Below, one piece after another: positions 46,224 through 55,338 of a stretch of 64,000 nucleotides of DNA. Under the pieces are notes generated by a model that saw only the letters and a list, made by a program, of their open reading frames with translations, searched no databases and was not told the DNA's origin. A program made the position numbers and the translations under genes. The stretch is from Nocardiopsis ganjiahuensis DSM 45031. Lineage in GTDB: Bacteria; Actinomycetota; Actinomycetes; Streptosporangiales; Streptosporangiaceae. Positions within the stretch are counted from its first letter, which is position 1. Each line of letters begins with the position of its first letter. The DNA is taken from assembly GCF_000341085.1 (NCBI RefSeq), contig NZ_ANBA01000003.1:1-64000 (forward strand), read 5' to 3'.

Positions 46224-46736
46224 CTATCCGTTCCCGGCGGCGGTGCCGGGCAGGTCGATGTCTGCCCACCGGGCGCCGACCGGGCGCAGGTGGACGGTTC
46301 GGGTGTCGTCCGGGTGGCGTTCGATCCGGATCTCCAGCCGGTCGTCGGCCAGGCCCTCGGCCACGCCCTCGCCCCACTCGACGACGGTGACGGACTCGGC
46401 GAGGGTCATGTCCAGGTCGATGTCGTCGATCTCGTCGGAGCCGCCGAGCCGGTAGGCGTCCACGTGCACGAGGGCGGGGCCGCCGGTCAGGGAGGGGTGG
46501 ATCCGGGAGATGACGAACGTGGGCGAGGTGACCGATCCGCGCACGCCCAGGCCCTGTCCGAGGCCCTGGGTGAAGGTGGTCTTGCCCGCGCCCAGCGGCC
46601 CGGAGAGGATGAGCAGGTCTCCGGGGCGGGAGAGGGCGGCGAGGTCACGGCCCAGAACGCGCATGTCCTCGTCCGTCGCGGCGGTGACCGCTCGGACGCG
46701 GGACGCGCCTGTGGTGGTGGCTGTGGTGTCTGTCAT
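46224..46736 (-). CDS. tsaE: tRNA threonylcarbamoyladenosine ATPase TsaE
   Basis: 170 residues. Small P-loop ATPase with GPLGAGKTTFTQGL (Walker A), the SPTFV segment and HVDAYRLG. It drives the TsaBD cycle. The ATG at 46736 is preferred over the adjoining GTG. It is the first gene of the tsa operon; alr lies 162 bp further upstream on the same strand. Confidence 0.94.
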   Translation of the reverse strand: MTDTTATTTGASRVRAVTAATDEDMRVLGRDLAALSRPGDLLILSGPLGAGKTTFTQGLGQGLGVRGSVTSPTFVISRIHPSLTGGPALVHVDAYRLGGSDEIDDIDLDMTLAESVTVVEWGEGVAEGLADDRLEIRIERHPDDTRTVHLRPVGARWADIDLPGTAAGNG

Positions 46737-46898
46737 CACTCTCGCAAGTGCTTCTCTGTGTGGCGGTCCGGTGGGGACCGAGGTCGGGTCCGGTCGAGTG
46801 CCGAAGGCGCTCCGGTCGGCGCACGAGCGCGCCGAAGGTACCTCTTCACCCAGGTTAGGCGGGGTGGAGGAGGTTCGTGACCGATATCGGGGAGAGCG

Positions 46899-48026
46899 TC
46901 AGACCCCGCCGACGTACTCGCGGGGCACCCGGACGCCGACCCGCGTGACGATCTCGTACGGGATGGTGTCCAGGACCTCGGCCCAGTCCTGCGCCGTGGG
47001 CGCGGCCGGGTGCTCGCCCGGATCGCCGAACAGTACCGCGTACTCGCCCGCCGCCACCGGGTCGTCTCCCACATCCACAACGAACTGGTCCATACAGACT
47101 GTTCCCGCGATGACGCGGCGCGCGTCACCCAGCAGGACCGGCCCCTTGTTGGTGGCGGCCCGGGGCACCCCGTCGGCGTAGCCCAGCGGCACCAGGGCCA
47201 GCGTGGTCTCGCTCCGGGTGAAGTACCGGTGCCCGTAGGAGACCCCGCTGCCCGCGGGTACCCGCTTGGTGAGTGCGACCTTGGATTCGAGGGTCATCGC
47301 GGGACGCAATCCGGGCACGTCAAAATTCGGAATCGGGCAGAGACCGTAACTCGCGATTCCGCCGCGGACCAGATCGAATCGCGCCTCGGGAAGGGTGAGC
47401 AGCGCGGCCGAGTTGGCGATGTGGCGGACCTCGGGGGTCAGCCCCGCCTTCTCCACGACCTCCAGCGCCTCGTGGAAGGCGTCCAGCTGCGCCCGGATCG
47501 AGGGGTGGCCGGGTTCGTCGGCGCAGGCGAAGTGCGACCACACCCCGCTGACCTTCAGGACCCCCTCCTCCTCCGCGCGCGCCGCGGCCTCGACCACCGG
47601 CTCCCACTCGGCCGGGTCGACCCCGCCGCGGTGCAGCCCGGTGTCGGCCTTGAGCTGGACCCGGGCGACCCTGCCCAGGCGACGGGCCTGGGCGACCACC
47701 TCGGCCAGAACGGCTCGGTCGCTGACCCCCAGGTCGATGTCGGCCTCGATCGCCTCGCCCACCGGCTCGCCCGGCGGGATGATCCAGGACAGCACGGGCA
47801 CGGTGATCCCGGCCCTGCGCAACTCCAGCCCCTCCTTGACGAACGCGGTCCCCAGCCACGTGGCCCCGCCCTCGATCAGAGCGTGCGCGGACGGCAGCAT
47901 TCCGTGGCCGTAACCGTCGGCCTTGACCACGCCCATGAGGGGCGTCCCCCCGGCCAGCTCACCGAGCAGCCGGGCGTTGGAGGTGATCGCGTCGAGATCG
48001 ACTCGCGCGTGCGCGAAAGGAGCCAT
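46899..48026 (-). CDS. alr: Alanine racemase
   Basis: 375 residues. PLP enzyme converting L-Ala to D-Ala for peptidoglycan. The PLP-binding Lys is in VVKADGYGHG, the second catalytic Tyr in SGVSYGHRY, and DTGLHRGG and the C-terminal beta domain with GTVCMDQFVVDVG are present. ATG at 48026, with a GTG two codons upstream also possible. Position upstream of tsaE is the usual actinobacterial order. Confidence 0.95.
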   Translation of the reverse strand: MAPFAHARVDLDAITSNARLLGELAGGTPLMGVVKADGYGHGMLPSAHALIEGGATWLGTAFVKEGLELRRAGITVPVLSWIIPPGEPVGEAIEADIDLGVSDRAVLAEVVAQARRLGRVARVQLKADTGLHRGGVDPAEWEPVVEAAARAEEEGVLKVSGVWSHFACADEPGHPSIRAQLDAFHEALEVVEKAGLTPEVRHIANSAALLTLPEARFDLVRGGIASYGLCPIPNFDVPGLRPAMTLESKVALTKRVPAGSGVSYGHRYFTRSETTLALVPLGYADGVPRAATNKGPVLLGDARRVIAGTVCMDQFVVDVGDDPVAAGEYAVLFGDPGEHPAAPTAQDWAEVLDTIPYEIVTRVGVRVPREYVGGV

Positions 48027-48116
48027 GCCCACAGTGTTCCACGCGGGGTTACCTCTGTGGAGCTGCGGGTATGTGGGCTACGACCGAGTTCGAGCCCTAT
48101 TTTGGGAATAATCGGT

Positions 48117-48749
48117 ATGAATGAAAACGGAAGTGAACGAGCCGTCAACGTGACCCGTCTCTGGTCCGGTGGCCTGGCCACGGCGATTGTCGCCGCACTG
48201 GTCATCTTCGCCGGAACCCTGGTGGTCCGAGGGGTCTTCGGCGTCCCGGTGCTGGCACCGGAGGAGGCCGGCCACCTGGGTGACGCCGGAACGGTCGGAT
48301 ACGCGCTCCTGGCGGGCGTCGTCGCCCTTCTGGCGACCGCGCTGCTGCACATGCTGCTGCTGTCCGCCCCCAAAGCGCTCTCGTTCTTCGGCTGGATCGT
48401 CGGCCTGGCCACCGCCATCGCGGCGGTCACACCCTTCACCCAGGCCGCCGAGACCTCCAGCCAGATCGCCACGGGCCTGATCAACCTGGTCTGCGGTATC
48501 GCGATCGCCTCGCTGCTGCGCGGCGTCGGGCGAACCGCGATCATCAGCAGGGTTCCGGCCACTCCGGACGACCGGCCCGGCCGCGCCCTGCACCATGAGG
48601 GCGTCCTGCCCGACGTCAGCCAGCGGGAGTACGACCCCGCGCGCTACCGCGCCATGGAGGAGGACGCCGAGTACGACGCCGCAGTCGGCCGTGCTGAGGC
48701 CCAGAGGGCGGAGGAGGAGCGTGCCCGCTACGGCACACGCGAGGACTGA
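48117..48749 (+). CDS. Four-helix membrane protein (DUF6069-like)
   Basis: 210 residues. Four hydrophobic segments occupy the first about 145 residues. The pattern GVFGVPVLAPEEAG, ALLHMLLLSAPK, FFGWIVGLATAIAAV and INLVCGIAIASLL fits the DUF6069 family, whose function is unknown. The cytoplasmic tail is strongly charged (Glu/Arg-rich, ending RAEEERARYGTRED). It is divergent from alr. The start is the ATG at 48117; no strong RBS is visible. Confidence 0.7.
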   Translation: MNENGSERAVNVTRLWSGGLATAIVAALVIFAGTLVVRGVFGVPVLAPEEAGHLGDAGTVGYALLAGVVALLATALLHMLLLSAPKALSFFGWIVGLATAIAAVTPFTQAAETSSQIATGLINLVCGIAIASLLRGVGRTAIISRVPATPDDRPGRALHHEGVLPDVSQREYDPARYRAMEEDAEYDAAVGRAEAQRAEEERARYGTRED

Positions 48750-48779
48750 CCGTCCGAGGACGCAAGAGAACGCACACGA

Positions 48780-48811
48780 GGGGGCGGGACCCGGAACCGG
48801 GTCCCGCCCCC
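48780..48811. terminator. Terminator after the DUF6069-like gene
   Basis: A perfect 15-bp stem (48780-48794 with 48797-48811) with a two-base loop, followed by CTTC, lies 30 bp after the stop codon. The ROK gene reads toward it from the other side. Confidence 0.8.
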
Positions 48812-48977
48812 TTCGCGTGCACCGTCCTGGCCCCGTTCTGTCGGTACCGGGTGGAAGATCGACGGGCATGTGGAGACCGTCCGGCGGGTCCCCGAACCCG
48901 GCCGGGGCTGAGCCCTGGGCCGGTCTCCCGGCACGGGTCCGGGACCATGACGTCGATGGTTCGCGCCGAGGCCCCGG

Positions 48978-50210
48978 TCAGCCGCCCATGACGAGGGTTT
49001 CGACGTGCTCGGGGCTCAGGCAGTGCTCGATGACCATGACGGCCGCACCGATCACGCCCGCGCTCTCCCCGGCCTTGGACGAGGCGATGCTGAGGTTCTC
49101 CGTGGCCAGCGGCAGTGACCGCTGGTAGATGATCTCCCGGACCCCGGCGAGCAGGTGGTCCCCGGCCTGGGCGAGTGCGCCGCCGATGACGATCACCGAC
49201 GGGTTGAACATGTTCACGGAGGCGGCCAGCACCTCGCCGATGTCGCGGCCGGCCTGGCGCAGGGCGCGCAGGGCGGGGACGGAGCCGTTGCGGGACAGCT
49301 CCACCACGTCGCGGGCGCCCGAGGCGGGGACCCCCTCGGCGGTGAGGGCCTCGGCGAGCGCGTGTCCGCTGGCCACGGCCTCCAGGCAGCCGGTGTTGCC
49401 GCAGCGGCAGGGTTTGTCCGCCCCGCTGGGGACGTGGATGTGCCCCATGTCCCCGGCCGCGCCCTGGGCGCCCCGGTAGACGTTGCCCTCGCTGACGATC
49501 CCGCAGCCGATGCCGGTGGCGACCTTGACGAACAGCAGGTGGCTGGCGGAGGGCCAGGCGACGTGGTGTTCGCCGATCGCCATGATGTTGACGTCGTTGT
49601 CGACCAGCACCGGCCGGGCGATACGGCTGTTCACGTAGCCGGAGACGTCGAAGTGGTCCCAGCCGGGCATGATCGGCGGGTTGACGGCGCGCCCCGTGGA
49701 GTGCTGGACCGGGCCGGGCAGGCCCAGGCCGAGGCCGAGGAGGTCCTCGGTGTCGCGGCCCGCGAACTCCAGCAGGGTGCGGCCGTGGTCGACCACCCAG
49801 TCCAGGACGGGTTCGGGGCCGAGCGCGATGTCGATGTCGGCGCGGTCCTCGGCGAGCACGGTCCCCGACATGTCGGTCAGGGCCAGCCGGGCGTGGGTGG
49901 CGCCGAGGTCGGCCGCCAGGACGACCCGGGCGTCGGGCCGGAACGAGAAGGTCGTGGGCGGTCGTCCGCCGGTGGAGACGGCTTCCCCGGCCGGGCCGAT
50001 CAGGCCGCTGGCCAGGAGCGCGTCCACGCGTTGGGTGACCGTGGAGCGGGCCAGGCCGGTGACGGCGGCCAGTTCGGAGCGGGTTCGTGGTCGGCCGTCG
50101 CGCAGCAGCCGGAGCAGGGTTCCGGCACCTGGCGCGACTGTGGTGGTGGCCGGGTTCCGCAGGGGTGTCGCCCCCGGTCCCCCTGGAGCCGTCAGCGCGT
50201 CTTCCGTCAT
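48978..50210 (-). CDS. ROK family transcriptional regulator
   Basis: 410 residues. The N-terminal winged helix (about 30-90) has SELAAVTGLARSTVTQRVDAL. The ROK domain has an ATP-binding DLGATHARLAL, EGNVYRGAQGAAGDMGHI and the zinc motif CRCGNTGCLE. Such proteins bind a sugar or sugar derivative and repress catabolic operons. The divergent operon to the right encodes sugar import and oxidation, so it is the probable target. The ATG at 50210 is 109 bp from that operon's start. Confidence 0.9.
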   Translation of the reverse strand: MTEDALTAPGGPGATPLRNPATTTVAPGAGTLLRLLRDGRPRTRSELAAVTGLARSTVTQRVDALLASGLIGPAGEAVSTGGRPPTTFSFRPDARVVLAADLGATHARLALTDMSGTVLAEDRADIDIALGPEPVLDWVVDHGRTLLEFAGRDTEDLLGLGLGLPGPVQHSTGRAVNPPIMPGWDHFDVSGYVNSRIARPVLVDNDVNIMAIGEHHVAWPSASHLLFVKVATGIGCGIVSEGNVYRGAQGAAGDMGHIHVPSGADKPCRCGNTGCLEAVASGHALAEALTAEGVPASGARDVVELSRNGSVPALRALRQAGRDIGEVLAASVNMFNPSVIVIGGALAQAGDHLLAGVREIIYQRSLPLATENLSIASSKAGESAGVIGAAVMVIEHCLSPEHVETLVMGG

Positions 50211-50275
50211 GGGACCAGTGAAGCACAGGATCTATTGAGTGACCGTCCTTCATCTATTTTGTCCGGATCCGGCAA

Positions 50276-50319
50276 CTTATGCTTGACGCCCGACATAAGT
50301 CGGACGTAACGTCTCGGAC
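50276..50319 (+). promoter_or_regulatory. Promoter and operator of the sugar operon, leaderless start
   Basis: TTGACG (50283-50288) and TAACGT (50307-50312) have an 18-bp spacer, and the -10 box ends 7 bases before the ATG at 50320. The transcript should therefore begin at or next to the start codon. The palindrome CCGACATAAGTCGG (50290-50303) fills the spacer, and CTTATG/CATAAG (50276-50281, 50294-50299) form a second inverted repeat. Both are good candidate sites for the ROK repressor. Confidence 0.6.
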
Positions 50320-51519
50320 ATGTCAGTGAAGAAGGTCACAAGTCTGGGTGATCCCTCAGCATCCGGACCGGCCGCACCAGAGGCCTACCGCGCCGCGGTG
50401 ATCGGAACCGGCTTCATGGGACGGGTCCACTCCCACGCCGTCCGCGCCTCCGGAGGCGAGGTCGTCGGGGTGGCCGGATCCTCCTCCGCCAAGGCCGAAC
50501 AGTTCCGTGCCGCCAACGGCATCGCCCGCGCCCACGCCGACGCCCTCGAACTCATCCACCGCCCCGACGTCGACGTGGTGCACGTGTGCACCCCCAACCA
50601 CCTGCACGCCCCCCTGAGCCTGGCCGCCCTCTCCGCGGGCAAGCACGTCGTCTGCGAGAAGCCGCTGGCCACCGACGCCGAAACCGCCCAGAGCCTCACC
50701 CGGGCCGCGCACGAGGCCGACCGGGTCGCCGTGGTCCCCTTCGTCTACCGCTTCCACCCCATGGCCCGCGAGGCCCGCGCCCAGGTCGCGGCGGGCTCCA
50801 TCGGCCGGGTCGGCCTCGCCCACGGCGGGTACCTCCAGGACTGGCTCCTCTACCCGGAGGAGGACAACTGGCGCGTGGACCCGGAGGTCGGCGGCCCCAC
50901 CCGCGCCTTCGGCGACATCGGCTCCCACTGGTGCGACATGCTGGAGTTCGTCACCGGCGACCGCATCAGCTCCGTCAGCGCCCAGACCTCCCGGTTCAAC
51001 GACAGCCGCGGTGAGAACGGCGGCCGCCCCGTCACCACCGAGGACCTGGTGACCTTCCAGTTCGCCACCGTCGGCGGCGTGGTCGGCAGCGCCGTGATCA
51101 GCCAGGTCTCCCCCGGCCGCAAGAACCAGCTCGTCCTGGAGGTCTCCGGTACCGAGGGCTCCCTGCGCTTCGACCAGGAGCGCCCCGAAACCCTCTGGGC
51201 CGGCGGGCGCGGCCGCACCGGGATCATCTCCCGCGACGACCCCGCGCTCAGCTCCGACGCCACCCGGTTGGTCAACCTCCCGGTCGGCCACCCCCAGGGC
51301 TACCAGGACTGCTTCAACGCCCTGGTCTCCGACACCGGCGCCGCCATCGCGGGCGAGGAGCCCGAGGGCCTGCCGGTCTTCGCCGACGGCCTGCGGGCCG
51401 CGGTCCTCGCCGAGTCCGTCCTGGCCTCGGCCCGGGAGCGCCGCTGGGTCGACGTCCCCGCCGTGGACGCGTCGGCCGCCGCCCCGGTGGCCGGATCCCC
51501 GGGGGTGGACGGGGCATGA
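50320..51519 (+). CDS. Gfo/Idh/MocA family oxidoreductase
   Basis: 399 residues. The N-terminal Rossmann fold is VIGTGFMGRVHSHA, and CEKPLATDAETA carries the family's catalytic Lys (EKP). The C-terminal beta domain has FGDIGSHWCDMLEF with the usual substrate-binding His. These enzymes oxidise or reduce sugars, inositols and glycosides, often at C3. First gene of the operon, without an RBS (leaderless). The stop overlaps the ATPase start in ATGA. The substrate is unknown; the neighbours suggest a rare or modified sugar. Confidence 0.9.
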   Translation: MSVKKVTSLGDPSASGPAAPEAYRAAVIGTGFMGRVHSHAVRASGGEVVGVAGSSSAKAEQFRAANGIARAHADALELIHRPDVDVVHVCTPNHLHAPLSLAALSAGKHVVCEKPLATDAETAQSLTRAAHEADRVAVVPFVYRFHPMAREARAQVAAGSIGRVGLAHGGYLQDWLLYPEEDNWRVDPEVGGPTRAFGDIGSHWCDMLEFVTGDRISSVSAQTSRFNDSRGENGGRPVTTEDLVTFQFATVGGVVGSAVISQVSPGRKNQLVLEVSGTEGSLRFDQERPETLWAGGRGRTGIISRDDPALSSDATRLVNLPVGHPQGYQDCFNALVSDTGAAIAGEEPEGLPVFADGLRAAVLAESVLASARERRWVDVPAVDASAAAPVAGSPGVDGA

Positions 51520-53183
51520 CCACCGAACCCCTGCTCAGGATGACCGACATCAGCAAGTCCTTCCTGGGTGTGCGGGTCCTGCACGGGGTCGACCTCGACC
51601 TCCACGCCGGGGAGCTGCACGCCCTGGTCGGGGAGAACGGCGCGGGCAAGTCCACCCTCATGAAGGTGCTGGCCGGGGTGCACCGGGCCGACACCGGGCT
51701 GATCGAGTTCGCCGGTGAGGAGGTCTCCTTCGAGCACCCCGTGCAGGCGCAGCGCGCCGGCGTGGCCACGGTCTTCCAGGAGTTCAACCTCCTCCCCGAG
51801 CGCACGGTCGCGCAGAACGTGTTCCTCGGCCGGGAGCCCCGCCGCCGCGGCATGGTCGACGACCGCGCCATGGACCGGGCCACCGCCGAGCTCCTGGACG
51901 ACCTCGGCCTGGAGGGCATCGCCCCCTGGTCGAAGGTCCGCAGCCTCTCCGTGGCCGAACAGCAGATCGTGGAGATCGTCAAGGCGCTCTCCCACGACGC
52001 CCGGGTCATCTCCATGGACGAGCCCACCGCCGCGCTGGCCGACCACGAGGTCGAGGTGCTCTACCGGATCATCGGGCGCCTGCGCGAGCGCGGGGTCGGC
52101 GTCCTCTACGTGTCGCACCGCCTCAAGGAGATCTTCGACCTGGCGGACACCATCACCGTCCTCAAGGACGGGCACCGGGTGGACACCGTCGCGGCCGCGG
52201 AGACCCATCCCGCCGAGCTGGTCCGCAAGATGGTGGGCCGCCCCGTCTCCTCCGTCTTCCCCGACCACATCGAGCCCCACGGCGAGCACGTGGGCGAGGT
52301 CCGCCTGTCGGTCTCCGGCGGCGGCAACACCCAGCTGGACGGGATCGACCTGGAGGTGCGCGGCGGCGAGATCCTCGGGCTGGCCGGGCTCCAGGGCAGC
52401 GGCCGCACCGAGATCGCACACGCGCTCTTCGGGATCGACCGCTTCACCCGCGGCGAGGTCCGCGTGGACGGCCGACCGGTCAACCCGCGCTCACCCCGGC
52501 AGGCGATCCGCGCCGGGCTGGCCCTGGTCACCGAGGACCGCAAGGCCCAGGGGCTGTCCCTGAACCAGTCGATCCTCGCCAACGGCCGCCTCGTCCTGGA
52601 CGCGGTCATGCCCTTCGGCTCCCGGCGGCGCGCCCAGCGCGTCCCCGGCATCCTCTCCTCCCTGGAGCTGGTCGCCCGGGGCGGCCACCAGCAGGAGGTC
52701 CAGTACCTCTCCGGCGGCAACCAGCAGAAGGTCGTCCTGGCCAAGTGGCTGGCCACCGACCCCGGGGTGATGGTGCTCGACGAACCCACGCGCGGGATCG
52801 ACGTCGGCGCCAAACAGGCCGTCTACGCCCTGGTCCGCGAACTCGCCGCGGCCGGTGTGGCGATCGTCCTCATCAGCTCCGAGCTCCCCGAGCTGATCGG
52901 TATGTCGGACCGCCTGGTGGTGCTCGAGGACGGCCGCGTGGCCGGAGAGCTCCCCGGCGGTTCCAGTGAGGAGACCGTGATGGCCCTGGCCACCGGCGCG
53001 CCCCCCGAGGACGCGCACGACGAATCCGCCGTGGAGGACCCGCGTATCACCGCGGCGGCCTCCCAGCCCGCGGACCGGGCCGCCGACCCGGGCGGGGACC
53101 GCGGTGGCGGCCACGGCGCCGACCACCCCGGCGACGACGGCAACGGCGGCGCCCTCCCCCACCACGAGGAGGCCGCGCCGTGA
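51516..53183 (+). CDS. Sugar ABC transporter ATPase (RbsA/MglA type)
   Basis: 555 residues with two fused nucleotide-binding domains. The first has Walker A GENGAGKST and signature LSVAEQQIVEI. The second has GLQGSGRTE as a degenerate Walker A and LSGGNQQKV as signature, the asymmetric pattern of ribose/galactose transporters. The C-terminal tail after about residue 505 is a Gly/Asp/His-rich extension not typical of RbsA. The gene overlaps both neighbours by 4 bp. It powers import through the two permeases that follow. Confidence 0.94.
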   Translation: MTTEPLLRMTDISKSFLGVRVLHGVDLDLHAGELHALVGENGAGKSTLMKVLAGVHRADTGLIEFAGEEVSFEHPVQAQRAGVATVFQEFNLLPERTVAQNVFLGREPRRRGMVDDRAMDRATAELLDDLGLEGIAPWSKVRSLSVAEQQIVEIVKALSHDARVISMDEPTAALADHEVEVLYRIIGRLRERGVGVLYVSHRLKEIFDLADTITVLKDGHRVDTVAAAETHPAELVRKMVGRPVSSVFPDHIEPHGEHVGEVRLSVSGGGNTQLDGIDLEVRGGEILGLAGLQGSGRTEIAHALFGIDRFTRGEVRVDGRPVNPRSPRQAIRAGLALVTEDRKAQGLSLNQSILANGRLVLDAVMPFGSRRRAQRVPGILSSLELVARGGHQQEVQYLSGGNQQKVVLAKWLATDPGVMVLDEPTRGIDVGAKQAVYALVRELAAAGVAIVLISSELPELIGMSDRLVVLEDGRVAGELPGGSSEETVMALATGAPPEDAHDESAVEDPRITAAASQPADRAADPGGDRGGGHGADHPGDDGNGGALPHHEEAAP

Positions 53184-54280
53184 CCCGAGTCGTCACCGCC
53201 TCACGCACCGCGTCCCGGAGCCTCGGCTCCCGGCTGGGCACCACCGGCCTGGTCTACCTCGCGCTGGTGGGCGTCCTCCTGGTCAGCTCGGTCTTCGTGG
53301 CGGTCCAGGGGTCCAACCTCTTCACCGCCGCCAACACGGTGGACCTGTTCACCCGCAGCAGCCTGCTCGGGTTCCTCGCCATCGGGATGACGCTGGTCAT
53401 CCTGTGCCGCTCGCTGGACCTGTCGGTCGGCTACGTCGCCGCGCTCTCCACGGTGGTCGCGGGGCTCACCATGGCCGGGGACCCCTCACGGATCGTCCTG
53501 GGCGTCGTCGCCACCCTGGGCCTGGCCGCACTGATCGGTCTGGCCAACGGGCTGGTCGTCACCAAACTGCGGGTCAACCCCTTCATCGCCACCCTGGGGA
53601 CCGGCCTGATCATCAAGGGCTACCTGGACACCCAGTTCCAGGGGCCGACCGGGTCGATCCCGGCCGGGTTCCAGATGTTCGGGCTCTCCCGGATCGGCGT
53701 GCTGCCGGTCTCCACCCTGGTCATGCTGGTCCTGGCCGTGCTCGCCGTGCTGTACCTGCGGCGGACCCGGACGGGCTTCCACATGTACGCCGTGGGCGGC
53801 GACGCCGAGGTGGCCCGCCTGTCCGGGGTCCGGCCCGAGCTGCCCGTGATCACCGCGCACGTGCTGTGCTCGGTGATGGCCGGCACGGCCGGCCTGCTCC
53901 TGGCCTCGCGGTTCGGTACCGGCAACACGCTGGTCTACAACAACGGCTACGAGCTGGAGGCCATCGCCGCGGTCGTGCTCGGCGGCACCTACCTGCTCGG
54001 CGGCCGCGGCGGGGTCGGCGGGACCATCGCCGGGGTGTTCATCCTGGCGACGCTCGACACGGTGTTCAACACACTGGGCATCGACCCGTTCGTCAAGGAC
54101 GTCCTGCGCGGCACCATCGTGATCGCCGCCGTGGCCATCTACGCCCGGAGCCAGCTCTCCCGGACCGCCGTCCGGGTCCGTTTCCCCTCCGGGGGCACAC
54201 CGCCCGGTCCGCCCCCGCCCCCGGAGCCGCCGCCGGCACCTCCGGCACCGGAACCGCTGGCCCAGGGAGGAAAGAGATGA
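53180..54280 (+). CDS. Sugar ABC transporter permease (RbsC type)
   Basis: 366 residues with about ten membrane segments. LDLSVGYVAALSTVVAGL and VLGGTYLLGGRGGVGGTIAGV are typical of BPD_transp_2 permeases. The C-terminal tail is Pro-rich (about 335-366), probably cytoplasmic. GTG start overlapping the ATPase stop (GTGA). Together with the next gene it forms a heterodimeric channel. Confidence 0.93.
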   Translation: MTRVVTASRTASRSLGSRLGTTGLVYLALVGVLLVSSVFVAVQGSNLFTAANTVDLFTRSSLLGFLAIGMTLVILCRSLDLSVGYVAALSTVVAGLTMAGDPSRIVLGVVATLGLAALIGLANGLVVTKLRVNPFIATLGTGLIIKGYLDTQFQGPTGSIPAGFQMFGLSRIGVLPVSTLVMLVLAVLAVLYLRRTRTGFHMYAVGGDAEVARLSGVRPELPVITAHVLCSVMAGTAGLLLASRFGTGNTLVYNNGYELEAIAAVVLGGTYLLGGRGGVGGTIAGVFILATLDTVFNTLGIDPFVKDVLRGTIVIAAVAIYARSQLSRTAVRVRFPSGGTPPGPPPPPEPPPAPPAPEPLAQGGKR

Positions 54281-55332
54281 CCGTCGAAACCCGCCCCTCG
54301 GGCGGCCGGTCCGGTGAGCTGCTCTCCCTGCTCCGCAGCGGGACCGGGACCGTCACGGTGCTGCTGGTGCTGATCTTCGTGGTCATCGCCACCCAGAACC
54401 CGTCCTTCTTCGAGGGCCCGCCGCTGATGGCGTTCGCGAAGAAGGCCGCCCCGCTGGTGATCCTCGCGATCGGCCAGTACCTGGTGATCGTCTCCGGCGA
54501 GTTCGACCTCTCGGTCGGCTCCCTGGTGGGCGCCCAGGTGGTGATCGCCGCCCGCCTCATCGACGGCGAGGAGGCGATGACCTTCCCGGTGATCGGCCTG
54601 ATGCTGCTCTTCGGCCTGTTGGTCGGCCTGGTCAACGGCCTGGTCACCACGCTGTTGAAGGTGCCGTCGATCATCACCACGCTCGGCACGATGCTGATCC
54701 TCTTCGGCGCCGTGCGCTACTGGACCGGGGGCGCGCCCACCGGAGCCCTGTCGGAGGGCTTCCGCGTGTTCGGCCGACACGGTCTCGAGGGCGTGCCGGT
54801 ACTCGGCCAGCTGCCCTGGGCGCTGGTCATCGCCGTGATCGCCGCGGTCGGGGCGATCCTGCTCATGCGTTCGCCCTTCGGACGCTCCCTCATGGCGACC
54901 GGCGACAACGACACCGCCGCCGCCTTCTCCGGAGTCCGGGTGTGGCGGGTGCGCACCCTGGCCTTCGTCGGCTCCTCCCTGATGGCCACCGTCGCCGCCG
55001 TCCTCATCGGCGGTTTCGCGGGGGTCACCGCCCAGGTCGGCCAGGGTCTGGAGTTCACGGCCATCACGGCCGTCGTCCTCGGAGGCGTGGTGCTGGGCGG
55101 CGGCCGCGGAACCGTCGTGGCCGCCGTGCTCGGCGCCCTCACCGTCGAGGCGCTCTTCACCCTGTTCAACCAGCTGTACCTGCCGTCGACCATCCAACCG
55201 ACGGCGCAGGGGCTCATCATCATCGCGGCCGTGGCCTACGCCTCGCGCCGCGGCGACCTACGACTACCGGAGCGCCTGCGACGGCGACCGGCCCACCCGA
55301 CCGAGCAACCGCTCGACTCTTCCAGGAGGTAA
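54277..55332 (+). CDS. Second sugar ABC transporter permease (RbsC type)
   Basis: 351 residues with about ten membrane segments. FDLSVGSLVGAQVVIAARL and VVLGGVVLGGGRGTVVAAVLG are the counterparts of the motifs in the preceding permease. It is preceded by GGGAGG and overlaps it in ATGA. Two permease genes, rather than one used twice, is a common variant of this transporter family. Confidence 0.93.
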   Translation: MTVETRPSGGRSGELLSLLRSGTGTVTVLLVLIFVVIATQNPSFFEGPPLMAFAKKAAPLVILAIGQYLVIVSGEFDLSVGSLVGAQVVIAARLIDGEEAMTFPVIGLMLLFGLLVGLVNGLVTTLLKVPSIITTLGTMLILFGAVRYWTGGAPTGALSEGFRVFGRHGLEGVPVLGQLPWALVIAVIAAVGAILLMRSPFGRSLMATGDNDTAAAFSGVRVWRVRTLAFVGSSLMATVAAVLIGGFAGVTAQVGQGLEFTAITAVVLGGVVLGGGRGTVVAAVLGALTVEALFTLFNQLYLPSTIQPTAQGLIIIAAVAYASRRGDLRLPERLRRRPAHPTEQPLDSSRR

Positions 55333-55338
55333 CCCCCC

